Source of the DNA: Gordius sp. MW1
Lineage: Eukaryota; Nematomorpha; Gordioida; Gordea; Gordiidae
Assembly: GCA_964036665.1 (NCBI GenBank)
Contig: OZ038530.1
Coordinates: forward strand, 23,830,001-23,894,000
Length of the DNA stretch: 64,000 nt
Direction: 5' to 3'
This document shows, in pieces, positions 1 to 10,075 of the stretch. A model generated the notes under the pieces. The model was not told where the DNA came from and searched no databases. It saw nothing but the letters and a program-made list of their open reading frames with translations. Each line of letters begins with the position of its first letter. The stretch's first letter is position 1. A program made the position numbers and the translations under genes.

Positions 1-2736
1 ATTTCTCTCTAAATTTGTGGATATTCTATAAATTTCTGTCTAAATTTGTGGATATTCGATAAATTTCTGTCTAAATTTGTGGATATTCGATAAAGTTCTG
101 TCTAAATTTGTGGATATTCTATAAATTTCTCTCTAAATTTGTGGATATTCTATAAATTTCTGTCTAAATTTGTGGATATTAAATAAATTTCTGTCTAAAT
201 TTTTTGATTATTTTTAAATTTTTGTCTAGATTTGTGGATATTCTATAAATTTCTGTCTAAACTTTTTGATTCTTTATAAATTTCTGTCTAAATTTGTGGA
301 TATTCTATAAATTTCTGTCTAAATTTTTTGATTCTTTATAAATTTCTCTCTAAATTTGTGGATATTCTATAAATTTCTGTCTAAATTTTTTGATTATTTT
401 TAAATTTTGTCTAAATTTGTGGATATTCTATAAATTTCTGTCTAAATATTTTGATTCTTTATAAATTTCTCTCTAAATTTGTGGATATTAGATAAATTTC
501 TGTCTAAATTTTTTGATTATTATTAAATTTTTGTCTAAATTTTTGGATATTCTATAAATTTCTGTCTAAATTTGTGGATATTCTATAAATTTTTGTCTAA
601 ATTTTTTGATTATTTTTAAATTTTTGTCTAAATTGGTAGATATTCTATAAATTTCTGTCTAAATTTTTTGATTATTTTTAAATTTTTGTGTAAATTTGTG
701 GATATTCTATAAATTTATGTCTAAATTTTTTGATTATTTATAAATTTCTCTCTAAATTTGTGGATATTCTATAAATTTCTGTCTAAATCTGTGGATATTC
801 GATAAATTTCTGTCTAAATTCGTGGATATTCGATAAATTTATGTCTAAATTTTTTGATTATTTTTAAATTTCTCTCTAAATTTGTGGATATTCTATAAAT
901 TTTTCTCTAAATTTGTGGATATTCTATAAATTCCTGTCTAAATTTGTGGATATTCGATAAATTTCTGTCTAAATTTTTTGATTATTTTTAAATTTTTGTC
1001 TAAATTTGTGGATATTCTATAAATTTCTGTCGAAATTTGTGGATATTCGATAAAGTTCTGTCTAAATTTGTGGATATTCTATAAATTTCTCTCTAAATTT
1101 GTGGATATTCTATAAATTCTGTCTAAATTTGTGGATATTCGATAAATTTCTGTCTAAATTTTTTGATTATTTTTAAATTTTTGTCTAAATTTGTGGATAT
1201 TCTATAAATTTCTGTCTAAATTTTTTGATTCTTTGTAAATTTCTGTCTAAATTTGTGGATATTCTATAAATTTCTGTCTAAATTTTTTGATTCTTTATAA
1301 ATTTCTCTCTAAATTTGTGGATATTCTATAAATTTCTGTCTAAATTTTTTGATTCTTTAAATTTCTGTCTAAATTTGTGGATATTCTATAAATTTCTGTC
1401 TAAATTTGTGGATATTCGATAAATTTCTGTCTAAATTTGTGGATATTCGATAAATTTCTGTCTAAATTTTTTTGATTATTTTTAATTTCTCATTAAATTT
1501 GTGGATATTCTATAAATTTCTCTCTAAATTTGTGGATATTCTATAAATTTCTGTCTAAATTTTTTGATTATTTTTAATTTTTGTCTAAATTTGTGTATAT
1601 TCTATAAATTTCTGTCTAAATTTTTTGATTCTTTATAAATTTCTCTCTAAATTTGAGAATATTCTATAAATTTCTGTCTAAATTTGTGGATATTCCATAA
1701 ATTTCTGTCTGAATTTTTTGATTATTTTTAAATTTTTGTCTAAATTTGTGGATATTCTATAAATTTCTGTCTAAATTTTTTGATTCTTTATAAATTTCTC
1801 TCTAAATTTGACAATATTCTATAAATTTTTGTCTAAATTTGTGGATATTCGATAAATTTCTGTCTGAATTTTTTGATTATTTTTAAATTTTTGTCTAAAT
1901 TTGTGGATATTCTATAAATTTCTGTCTAAATTTTTTGATTCTTTGTAAATTTCTGTCTAAATTTGTGGATATTCTATAAATTTCTGTCTAAATTTTTTGA
2001 TTCTTTATAAATTTCTCTCTAAATTTGTGGATATTCTATAAATTTCTGTCTAAATTTTTTGATTTTATAAATTTCTCTCTAAATTTGTGGATATTCTATA
2101 AATTTCTGTCTAAATTTGTGGATATTCCATAAATTTCTGTCTGAATTTTTTGATTATTTTTAAATTTTTGTCTAAATTTGTGGATATTCTATAAATTTCT
2201 GTCTAAATTTTTTGATTCTTTATAAATTTCTCTCTAAATTTGACAATATTCTATAAATTTTTGTCTAAATTTGTGGATATTCGATAAATTTCTGTCTGAA
2301 TTTTTTGATTATTTTTAAATTTTTGTCTAAATTTGTGGATATTCTATAAATTTCTGTCTAAATTTTTTGATTCTTTGTAAATTTCTGTCTAAATTTGTGG
2401 ATATTCTATAAATTTCTGTCTAAATTTTTTGATTCTTTATAAATTTCTCTCTAAATTTGTGGATATTCTATAAATTTCTGTCTAAATTTTTTGATTTTAT
2501 AAATTTCTCTCTAAATTTGTGGATATTCTATAAATTTCTGTCTAAATTTGTGGATATTCGATAAATTTCTGTCTAAATTTTTTGATTATTTTTAAATTTT
2601 TGTCTAAATTTGTGGATATTCTATAAATTTCTGTCTAAATATTTTGATTCTTTATAAATTTCTCTCTAAATTTGTGGATATTCTATAAATTTCTGTCTAA
2701 ATTTGTGGATATTAGATAAATTTCTGTCTAAATTTT
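1..2736 (+). repeat. 31-bp minisatellite array block A0 (left-truncated by window)
   Basis: This is an uninterrupted run of AT-rich monomers with a 31-bp period (for example, ATAAATTTCT starts at 121 and again at 152). Two monomer subtypes are mixed. The G subtype carries AAATTTGTGGATATTC and the T subtype carries AAATTTTTTGATTATTTTT or a GATTCTTTATAAA variant. By count on one example, the G subtype is about 77% AT and the T subtype about 90% AT. A secondary tandem duplication of 432 bp is visible: the rare TTTGACAATATTC monomer occurs near 1810 and again near 2242. The block matches 7340-10075 at a constant offset of 7,339, including the rare AATTGGTAGATATT monomer. No coding potential is seen. 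Confidence 0.97.
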
Positions 2737-2762
2737 TAATATTTCTCTGTTTATCTATAAAT

Positions 2763-2771
2763 CCCCCCCCC
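2763..2771 (+). repeat. Length-variable C homopolymer
   Basis: The C-run is 9 long here. Lengths in copies S1 to S15 are 9, 9, 9, 10, 10, 11, 11, 9, 10, 12, 12, 11, 9, 10 and 14. Apart from a 1-bp deletion in five copies, this is the only length difference among the spacers. Equal lengths track copies that are also related by other variants (S7 and S6 excepted), so the tract works as a lineage marker. It is also a site prone to sequencing error. Confidence 0.95.
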
Positions 2772-2785
2772 TCACTACGCTACTG
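2763..2785 (-). mobile_element. hAT-like terminal inverted repeat remnant with G/C tract
   Basis: Read on the minus strand, the sequence is CAGTAGCGTAGTGAG followed by a run of Gs, then ATTTATAG and the array. Many invertebrate hAT and hAT-derived non-autonomous elements begin with CAGTGGCGTA followed by G-rich sequence, so this resembles one terminus with the monomer array as the element interior. The neighbouring 8 bases GGTAAAAC (2786-2793) are where a target-site duplication would lie. I found neither the opposite terminus nor a second copy of that 8-mer in the spacer, so the element is incomplete. Equivalent sites end at CTACTG just after the C-tract in every full spacer. The assignment rests on motif recall alone. 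Confidence 0.45.
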
Positions 2786-2878
2786 GGTAAAACATACGTT
2801 CAATTTCACATAATTTTTAATTTTATGACAACGCATTTATTCATTGTTTTTTTAGTTTCCTCCAATGAATCTTAGAAT

Positions 2879-3061
2879 TTACAATACATCATAATTTTGG
2901 CCATATTTTTCAATCAAAGATTTAGTACTTACAACCATGGTTTCAGATATACATCGGCAAATTTCAACAAAATATATGTAATTCTCTTTATAATCAAAAA
3001 TTATTAACTTAAAAAAATCTAAATTAAAACAAATAATAGATGGCGGTATAAAAGATTGAAC
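2879..3061 (-). other. Exon-like open frame, 60 codons, no initiator Met at its start
   Basis: The minus strand is open from 3061 down to the TAA at 2879. The composition is protein-like, unlike the low-complexity frames elsewhere: it contains segments such as FKLIIFDYKE, VEICRCISETMV and SLIEKYGQNYDVL. A pyrimidine-rich stretch ending in TTTAG (read on minus, about 3019-3035) could serve as a splice acceptor, and GTAAGT directly after ACCATGGTT (minus, about 2929-2934) matches a donor consensus, which would bound an exon of roughly 85 nt. The frame stays open in the copies I translated, with amino-acid changes such as Y to F or T to N. With so few differences between copies this says nothing about selection. 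I do not recognise the protein. It may be a gene fragment carried in the unit or a chance frame. Confidence 0.22.
3047..3054 (+). promoter_or_regulatory. TATA-box-like element TATAAAAG
   Basis: TATAAAAG is preceded by the short GC-rich GGCGG, the arrangement of a canonical RNA polymerase II TATA box. About 25 bases downstream, TTCATATAG (3069-3077) weakly resembles an insect initiator. The box is present in every full spacer, at about 311 bases from the spacer start plus the C-tract difference. Transcription from it would run through the microsatellite and GC block into the next array. This is a motif match only, and AT-rich DNA yields many such matches. Confidence 0.3.
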
Positions 3062-3178
3062 TTAAGACTTCATATAGCTTCGAAATATGATGAAGACGAA
3101 TAATAAAAGTAAAATTATGTGTAAAATGTAAAAATAATGATTTATTTATTTGTGTATACCACATTTAAAGATCCATAA

Positions 3179-3184
3179 AATAAA
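3179..3184 (+). terminator. AATAAA polyadenylation-signal-like hexamer
   Basis: A single plus-strand AATAAA lies about 130 bases downstream of the TATA-like box, in all copies. It could end a short spacer transcript, but the motif is expected by chance in DNA this AT-rich, and no GU-rich downstream element stands out. Confidence 0.12.
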
Positions 3185-3209
3185 TTTTGCACAATCATTC
3201 TTAGCCACC

Positions 3210-3218
3210 ATGAATTAG
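3210..3218 (+). other. Kozak-context ATG opening a two-codon frame (Met-Asn-stop)
   Basis: GCCACCATG is a textbook strong translation-start context, but the frame closes after AAT with TAG. It is conserved in all spacer copies. As a real start it would be a minimal upstream frame. Most likely it is coincidence, and it is listed because a motif scan would flag it. Confidence 0.15.
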
Positions 3219-3253
3219 ATATGCAAAATATACCTATATATAGCTATCTTCTA

Positions 3254-3400
3254 CATATATATGTATGTATACAATGTATTTATGTATGTTGCAATGTATT
3301 TATGTATGCAATGTATGTATGTATGTACTAAGGTATGTATGTACGTATGTAATGTATTTATGTATGTATGCAATGTGTTTATGTATGTATGTATGCATGT
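3254..3400 (+). repeat. Imperfect (TATG)n microsatellite
   Basis: This is a run of TATG/TATT/GCAA tetranucleotide variants of about 147 bp, interrupted by ACTAAGG near 3328 and ACG near 3343. The pattern of interruptions is the same in every spacer copy and its length does not vary, which is unusual for a microsatellite in units that otherwise differ. All the repetitive MYVCMYV-like frames (and HTYINTL-like frames on the other strand) that start here are translations of this tract and are not genes. Confidence 0.93.
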
Positions 3401-3436
3401 TGGGCGCGGGCCCAAATTTTTATTCACGGCCCGCCC
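3400..3436. repeat. GC-rich hairpin block
   Basis: This is the only strongly GC-rich stretch of the unit. TTGGGC (3400-3405) and GCCCAA (3410-3415) form a perfect 6-bp stem around GCGG. In addition GGGCGCGGGCC (3402-3412) can pair with GGCCCGCCC (3428-3436) if a 2-base bulge is allowed, so two alternative hairpins are possible. The minus strand reads GGGCGGGCC, a GC-box core. Spacers S9 and S14 carry TTCGGC, which breaks the small stem, S2 carries GGGCGCAGG, and five copies lose one C from the right arm. Confidence 0.6.
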
Positions 3437-3476
3437 ACTCACGGTGGTATTAAAAAAAAATTCACGCCCACTCACG
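3432..3476 (+). repeat. 12-bp direct repeat CGCCCACTCACG, 33 bp apart
   Basis: CGCCCACTCACG occurs at 3432-3443 and again at 3465-3476, each preceded by an ATTCACG, with an A-run (3452-3460) between them. The pair is conserved in the other full spacers, apart from the 1-bp deletion just upstream in S2, S9, S11, S14 and S15. Repeated boxes of this kind could bind a protein, but there is no evidence for that here. Confidence 0.7.
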
Positions 3477-3520
3477 CTTCTTCTTCTTCTTTATCGTGTT
3501 GAAAATCCCACAGACGGTTG

Positions 3521-6298
3521 ATATTCGATAAATTTCTGTCTAAATTTTTTGATTATTTTTAAATTTTTGTGTAAATTTGTGGATATTCTATTAATTTCTG
3601 TCTAAATTTTTTGATTATTTTTAAGTTTTTGTCTAAATTTATGGATTTTCTATAAATTTCTGTCTAAATTTGTGGATATTCGATAAATTTCTGTCTAAAT
3701 TTTTTGATTATTTTTAAATTTCTCTCTAAATTTGTGGATATTCTATAAATTTCTCTCTAAATTTGTGGATATTCTAAAATTCCTGTCTAAATTTGTGGAT
3801 ATTCGATAAAGTTCTGTCTAAATTTGTGGATATTCTATTAATTTCTCTCTAAATTTGTGGATATTCTATAAATTTCTGTCTAAATTTGTGGATATTAAAT
3901 AAATTTCTGTCTAATTTTTTTGATTATTTTTAAATTTCTGTCTAAATTCGTGGATATTCGATAAATTTCTGTCTAAATTTTTTGATTATTTTTAAATTTC
4001 TCTCTAAATTTGTGGATATTCTATAAATTTTTCTCTACATTTGTGGATATTCTAAAATTCCTGTCTAAATTTGTGGATATTCGATAAATTTCTGTCTAAA
4101 TTTTTTGATTATTTTTAAATTTTTGTCTAAATTTGTGGATATTCTATAAATTTCTGTCGAAATTTGTGGATATTCGATAAAGTTCTGTCTAAATTTGTTT
4201 ATATTCTATAAATTTCTCTCTAAATTTGTGGATATTCTATAAATTCTGTCTAAATTTGTGGATATTCGATAAATTTCTGTCTAAATTTTTTGATTATTTT
4301 GAAATTTTTGTCTAAATTTGTGGATATTCTATAAATTTCTGTCTAAATTTTTTGATTCTTTGTAAATTTCTCTCTAAATTTGTGGATATTCTATAAATTT
4401 TTCTCTAAATTTGTGGATATTCTAAAATTCCTGTCTAAATTTGTGGATATTCGATAAATTTCTGTCTAAATTTTTTGATTATTTTGAAATTTTTGTCTAA
4501 ATTTGTGGATATTCGATAAAGTTCTGTCTAAATTTGTTTATATTCTATAAATTTCTCTCTAAATTTGTGGATATTCTATAAATTCTGTCTAAATTCGTGG
4601 ATATTCTATAAATTTCTGTCTAAATTTTTTGATTCTTTGTAAATTTCTGTCTAAATTTGTGGATATTCTATAAATTTCTGTCTAAATTTTTTGATTCTTT
4701 ATAAATTTCTCTCTAAATTTGTGGATATTCTATAAATTTCTGTCTAAATTTTTTGATTCTTTAAATTTCTGTCTAAATTTGTGGATATTCTATAAATTTC
4801 TGTCTAAATTTGTGGATATTCGATAAATTTCTGTCTAAATTTGGATATTCGATAAATTTCTGTCTGAATTTTTTTGATTATTTTTAAATTTCTCATTAAA
4901 TTTGTGGATATTCTATAAATTTCTCTCTAAATTTGTGGATATTCTATAAATTTCTGTCTAAATTTTTTGATTATTTTTAATTTTTGTCTAAATTTGTGTA
5001 TATTCTATAAATTTCTGTCTAAATTTTTTGATTCTTTATAAATTTCTCTCTAAATTTGAGAATATTCTATAAATTTCTGTCTAAATTTGTGGATATTCCA
5101 TAAATTTCTGTCTGCATTTTTTGATTATTTTTAAATTTTTGTCTATGTTTGTGGATATTCTATAAATTTTTGTCTAAATTTGTGGATATTCGATAAAGTT
5201 CTGTCTAAATTTGTGGATATTCTATAAATTTCTCTCTAAATTTGTGGATATTCTATAAATTTCTGTCTAAATTTGTGGATATTCGATAAATTTTTGTCTA
5301 AATTTTTTGATTATTTTTAAATTTTTCTCTAAATTTGTGGATATTCTATAAATTTCTCTCTAAATTTGTGGATATTCTATAAATTTCTGTCTAAATTTGT
5401 GGATATTCGATAAATTTCTGTCTAAATTTGTGGATTATTTTTAAATTTTTGTCTAAATTTGTGGATATTCTATAAATTTCTGTCTAAATTTTTTGATTCT
5501 TTATAAATTTCTCTCTAAATTTGTGGATATTCTATAAATTTCTGTCTAAATTTGTGGATATTCGATAAATTTCTGTCTAACTTTGTGGATATTCGATAAA
5601 TTTCTGTCTAAATTTTTTTGATTATTTTTAAATTTCTCTCTAAATTTGTGGATATTCTATAAATTTCTCTCTAAATTTGTGGGTTTTTTTTATAAATTTC
5701 TGTCTAAATTTTTTGATTATTTTTAATTTTTGTCTAAATTTGTGGATATTCTATAAATTTCTGTCTAAATTTTTTGATTCTTTATAAATTTCTCTCTAAA
5801 TTTGACAATATTCTATAAATTTTTGTCTAAATTTGTGGATATTCGATAAATTTCTGTCTGAATTTTTTGATTATTTTTAAATTTTTGTCTAAATTTGTGG
5901 ATATTCTATAAATTTCTGTCTAAATTTTTTGATTCTTTTAAAATTTCTGTCTAAATTTGTGGATATTCTATAAATTTCTGTCTAAATTTTTTGATTCTTT
6001 ATAAATTTCTCTCTAAATTTGTGGATATTCTATAAATTTCTGTCTAAATTTTTTGATTTTATAAATTTCTCTCTAAATTTGTGGATATTCTATAAATTTC
6101 TGTCTAAATTTGTGGATATTCGATAAATTTCTGTCTAAATTTTTTGATTATTTTTAAATTTTTGTCTAAATTTGTGGATATTCTATAAACTTCTGTCTAA
6201 ATATTTTGATTCTTTATAAATTTCTCTCTAAATTTGTGGATATTCTATAAATTTCTGTCTAAATTTGTGGATATTAGATAAATTTCTGTCTAAATTTT
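3521..6298 (+). repeat. Minisatellite array block A1 (mosaic)
   Basis: This is a 2,778-bp run of 31-bp monomers. The first 172 bases (to 3692) match the start of A3 at offset 7,339. From 3693 the variants belong to the other array type: CTAAAATTCCTG monomers from 3774, CTCTACATTTG near 4032, GTGGGTTTTTTTT near 5680 and ATAAACTTCTG near 6185. The best full-length relative is A8, which is 340 bp longer near its left end. A1 therefore looks like a recombinant with one left parent and one right parent. Confidence 0.95.
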
Positions 6299-7081
6299 TA
6301 ATATTTCTCTGTTTATCTATAAATCCCCCCCCCTCACTACGCTACTGGGTAAAACATACGTTCAATTTCACATAATTTTTAATTTTATGACAACGCATTT
6401 ATTCATTGTTTTTTTAGTTTCCTCCAATGAATCTTAGAATTTACAATACATCATAATTTTGGCCATATTTTTCAATCAAAGATTTAGTACTTACAACCAT
6501 GGTTTCAGATATACATCGGCAAATTTCAACAAAAAATATGTAATTCTCTTTATAATCAAAAATTATTAACTTAAAAAAATCTAAATTAAAACAAATAATA
6601 GATGGCGGTATAAAAGATTGAACTTAAGACTTCATATAGCTTCGAAATATGATGAAGACGAATAATAAAAGTAAAATTATGTGTAAAATGTAAAAATAAT
6701 GATTTATTTATTTGTGTATACCACATTTAAAGATCCATAAAATAAATTTGGCACAATCATTCTTAGCCACCATGAATTAGATATGCAAAATATCCTTATA
6801 TATAGCTATCTTCTACATATATATGTATGTATACAATGTATTTATGTATGTTGCAATGTATTTATGTATGCAATGTATGTATGTATGTACTAAGGTATGT
6901 ATGTACGTATGTAATGTATTTATGTATGTATGCAATGTGTTTATGTATGTATGTATGCATGTTGGGCGCAGGCCCAAATTTTTATTCACGGCCGCCCACT
7001 CACGGTGGTATTAAAAAAAAATTCACGCCCACTCACGCTTCTTCTTCTTCTTTATCGTGTTGAAAATCCCACAGACGGTTG
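6299..7081 (+). repeat. Spacer copy S2 (783 bp, deletion subtype)
   Basis: The C-tract is 9 (6325-6333). This copy belongs to the subtype with ATATCCTTATAT before the microsatellite and a 1-bp deletion giving GGCCGCCC, together with S9, S11, S14 and S15. It alone reads GGGCGCAGGCCC in the GC block. The next array starts with TTTTTAAATTTTTG where other subtypes have TTTTTAAGTTTTTG, so the linked variants extend into the array. Confidence 0.97.
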
Positions 7082-10075
7082 ATATTCGATAAATTTCTGT
7101 CTAAATTTTTTGATTATTTTTAAATTTTTGTGTAAATTTGTGGATATTCTATTAATTTCTGTCTAAATTTTTTGATTATTTTTAAATTTTTGTCTAAATT
7201 TATGGATTTTCTATAAATTTCTGTCTAAATTTGTGGATATTCGATAAATTTCTGTATAAATTTTTTGATTATTTTTAAATTTTTGTCTAAATTTGTGGAT
7301 ATTCTATAATTTCTGTCTAAATTTTTTGATTCTTTTTAAATTTCTCTCTAAATTTGTGGATATTCTATAAATTTCTGTCTAAATTTGTGGATATTCGATA
7401 AATTTCTGTCTAAATTTGTGGATATTCGATAAAGTTCTGTCTAAATTTGTGGATATTCTATAAATTTCTCTCTAAATTTGTGGATATTCTATAAATTTCT
7501 GTCTAAATTTGTGGATATTAAATAAATTTCTGTCTAAATTTTTTGATTATTTTTAAATTTTTGTCTAGATTTGTGGATATTCTATAAATTTCTGTCTAAA
7601 CTTTTTGATTCTTTATAAATTTCTGTCTAAATTTGTGGATATTCTATAAATTTCTGTCTAAATTTTTTGATTCTTTATAAATTTCTCTCTAAATTTGTGG
7701 ATATTCTATAAATTTCTGTCTAAATTTTTTGATTATTTTTAAATTTTGTCTAAATTTGTGGATATTCTATAAATTTCTGTCTAAATATTTTGATTCTTTA
7801 TAAATTTCTCTCTAAATTTGTGGATATTAGATAAATTTCTGTCTAAATTTTTTGATTATTATTAAATTTTTGTCTAAATTTTTGGATATTCTATAAATTT
7901 CTGTCTAAATTTGTGGATATTCTATAAATTTTTGTCTAAATTTTTTGATTATTTTTAAATTTTTGTCTAAATTGGTAGATATTCTATAAATTTCTGTCTA
8001 AATTTTTTGATTATTTTTAAATTTTTGTGTAAATTTGTGGATATTCTATAAATTTATGTCTAAATTTTTTGATTATTTATAAATTTCTCTCTAAATTTGT
8101 GGATATTCTATAAATTTCTGTCTAAATCTGTGGATATTCGATAAATTTCTGTCTAAATTCGTGGATATTCGATAAATTTATGTCTAAATTTTTTGATTAT
8201 TTTTAAATTTCTCTCTAAATTTGTGGATATTCTATAAATTTTTCTCTAAATTTGTGGATATTCTATAAATTCCTGTCTAAATTTGTGGATATTCGATAAA
8301 TTTCTGTCTAAATTTTTTGATTATTTTTAAATTTTTGTCTAAATTTGTGGATATTCTATAAATTTCTGTCGAAATTTGTGGATATTCGATAAAGTTCTGT
8401 CTAAATTTGTGGATATTCTATAAATTTCTCTCTAAATTTGTGGATATTCTATAAATTCTGTCTAAATTTGTGGATATTCGATAAATTTCTGTCTAAATTT
8501 TTTGATTATTTTTAAATTTTTGTCTAAATTTGTGGATATTCTATAAATTTCTGTCTAAATTTTTTGATTCTTTGTAAATTTCTGTCTAAATTTGTGGATA
8601 TTCTATAAATTTCTGTCTAAATTTTTTGATTCTTTATAAATTTCTCTCTAAATTTGTGGATATTCTATAAATTTCTGTCTAAATTTTTTGATTCTTTAAA
8701 TTTCTGTCTAAATTTGTGGATATTCTATAAATTTCTGTCTAAATTTGTGGATATTCGATAAATTTCTGTCTAAATTTGTGGATATTCGATAAATTTCTGT
8801 CTAAATTTTTTTGATTATTTTTAATTTCTCATTAAATTTGTGGATATTCTATAAATTTCTCTCTAAATTTGTGGATATTCTATAAATTTCTGTCTAAATT
8901 TTTTGATTATTTTTAATTTTTGTCTAAATTTGTGTATATTCTATAAATTTCTGTCTAAATTTTTTGATTCTTTATAAATTTCTCTCTAAATTTGAGAATA
9001 TTCTATAAATTTCTGTCTAAATTTGTGGATATTCCATAAATTTCTGTCTGAATTTTTTGATTATTTTTAAATTTTTGTCTAAATTTGTGGATATTCTATA
9101 AATTTCTGTCTAAATTTTTTGATTCTTTATAAATTTCTCTCTAAATTTGACAATATTCTATAAATTTTTGTCTAAATTTGTGGATATTCGATAAATTTCT
9201 GTCTGAATTTTTTGATTATTTTTAAATTTTTGTCTAAATTTGTGGATATTCTATAAATTTCTGTCTAAATTTTTTGATTCTTTGTAAATTTCTGTCTAAA
9301 TTTGTGGATATTCTATAAATTTCTGTCTAAATTTTTTGATTCTTTATAAATTTCTCTCTAAATTTGTGGATATTCTATAAATTTCTGTCTAAATTTTTTG
9401 ATTTTATAAATTTCTCTCTAAATTTGTGGATATTCTATAAATTTCTGTCTAAATTTGTGGATATTCCATAAATTTCTGTCTGAATTTTTTGATTATTTTT
9501 AAATTTTTGTCTAAATTTGTGGATATTCTATAAATTTCTGTCTAAATTTTTTGATTCTTTATAAATTTCTCTCTAAATTTGACAATATTCTATAAATTTT
9601 TGTCTAAATTTGTGGATATTCGATAAATTTCTGTCTGAATTTTTTGATTATTTTTAAATTTTTGTCTAAATTTGTGGATATTCTATAAATTTCTGTCTAA
9701 ATTTTTTGATTCTTTGTAAATTTCTGTCTAAATTTGTGGATATTCTATAAATTTCTGTCTAAATTTTTTGATTCTTTATAAATTTCTCTCTAAATTTGTG
9801 GATATTCTATAAATTTCTGTCTAAATTTTTTGATTTTATAAATTTCTCTCTAAATTTGTGGATATTCTATAAATTTCTGTCTAAATTTGTGGATATTCGA
9901 TAAATTTCTGTCTAAATTTTTTGATTATTTTTAAATTTTTGTCTAAATTTGTGGATATTCTATAAATTTCTGTCTAAATATTTTGATTCTTTATAAATTT
10001 CTCTCTAAATTTGTGGATATTCTATAAATTTCTGTCTAAATTTGTGGATATTAGATAAATTTCTGTCTAAATTTT
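7082..10075 (+). repeat. Minisatellite array block A2
   Basis: This 2,994-bp block of 31-bp monomers has the same length as A4. From 7340 it parallels A0 at offset 7,339 without net insertion or deletion. It carries the early CTAGATTTGTGG and CTAAACTTTTTGATT monomers (near 7565-7605) and two TTTGACAATATTC monomers 432 bp apart (near 9149 and 9581). Confidence 0.96.

Larger units (their letters stand above)
3333..3513 (+). other. Splice-site-like pair bounding a 181-nt intron-like segment
   Basis: AAG then GTATGT (GT at 3333) matches the 5' splice-site consensus. A CTT-repeat pyrimidine tract (3477-3492) is followed, with no intervening AG, by CCCACAG ending at 3513, which matches a 3' splice site. 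If used, the downstream exon would begin ACGGTTG and run straight into the 31-bp array. Both motifs are present in every full spacer. No branch point is clear. This is inference from motifs only. Confidence 0.18.
2737..3520 (+). repeat. Spacer copy S1 (784 bp) of the macrosatellite unit
   Basis: This is the first full copy of the non-monomeric spacer between array blocks. It runs from TAATATTTCTCTG to CACAGACGGTTG. The C-tract is 9 long (2763-2771). Diagnostic variants are CAACAAAATATATG near 2965 and TTTTGCAC near 3185, both shared with S3, and the undeleted GGCCCGCCC (3428-3436). Sub-features of the spacer are annotated separately on this copy. They recur in all other full copies at the same relative positions, shifted only by C-tract length and, in five copies, by a 1-bp deletion. 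Confidence 0.97.

Noticed and set aside
1..2736. CRISPR-like regular repeats
   Set aside because: The repeats are contiguous and variable with no unique spacers between them, and no cas genes are present. This is a head-to-tail minisatellite.
1..2736. TGTGGATAT in each G monomer resembles a DnaA box (one mismatch), suggesting a bacterial origin with iterons
   Set aside because: There would be many hundreds of boxes over more than 50 kb, with no replication gene or any prokaryotic coding sequence. The resemblance is coincidental.
3235..3242. TATATATAGCTATC as an arthropod rRNA (Pol I) promoter, making this a ribosomal intergenic spacer
   Set aside because: The bases after TATATA do not fit the purine-rich pattern I would expect, and no rRNA sequence is in the window. 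It is kept only as an alternative context for the whole array.
3251..3521. Open frames of 62-86 codons on both strands over the TATG tract, repeated in every spacer
   Set aside because: They are translations of a tetranucleotide repeat (MYVCMYV-like and HTYINTL-like), overlap each other in several frames, and change length with a 1-bp deletion. No domain or signal is present.
3491..3530. tRNA-like B box near the spacer end (SINE origin)
   Set aside because: No GGTTCGANNCC-type sequence and no matching A box at the right distance.
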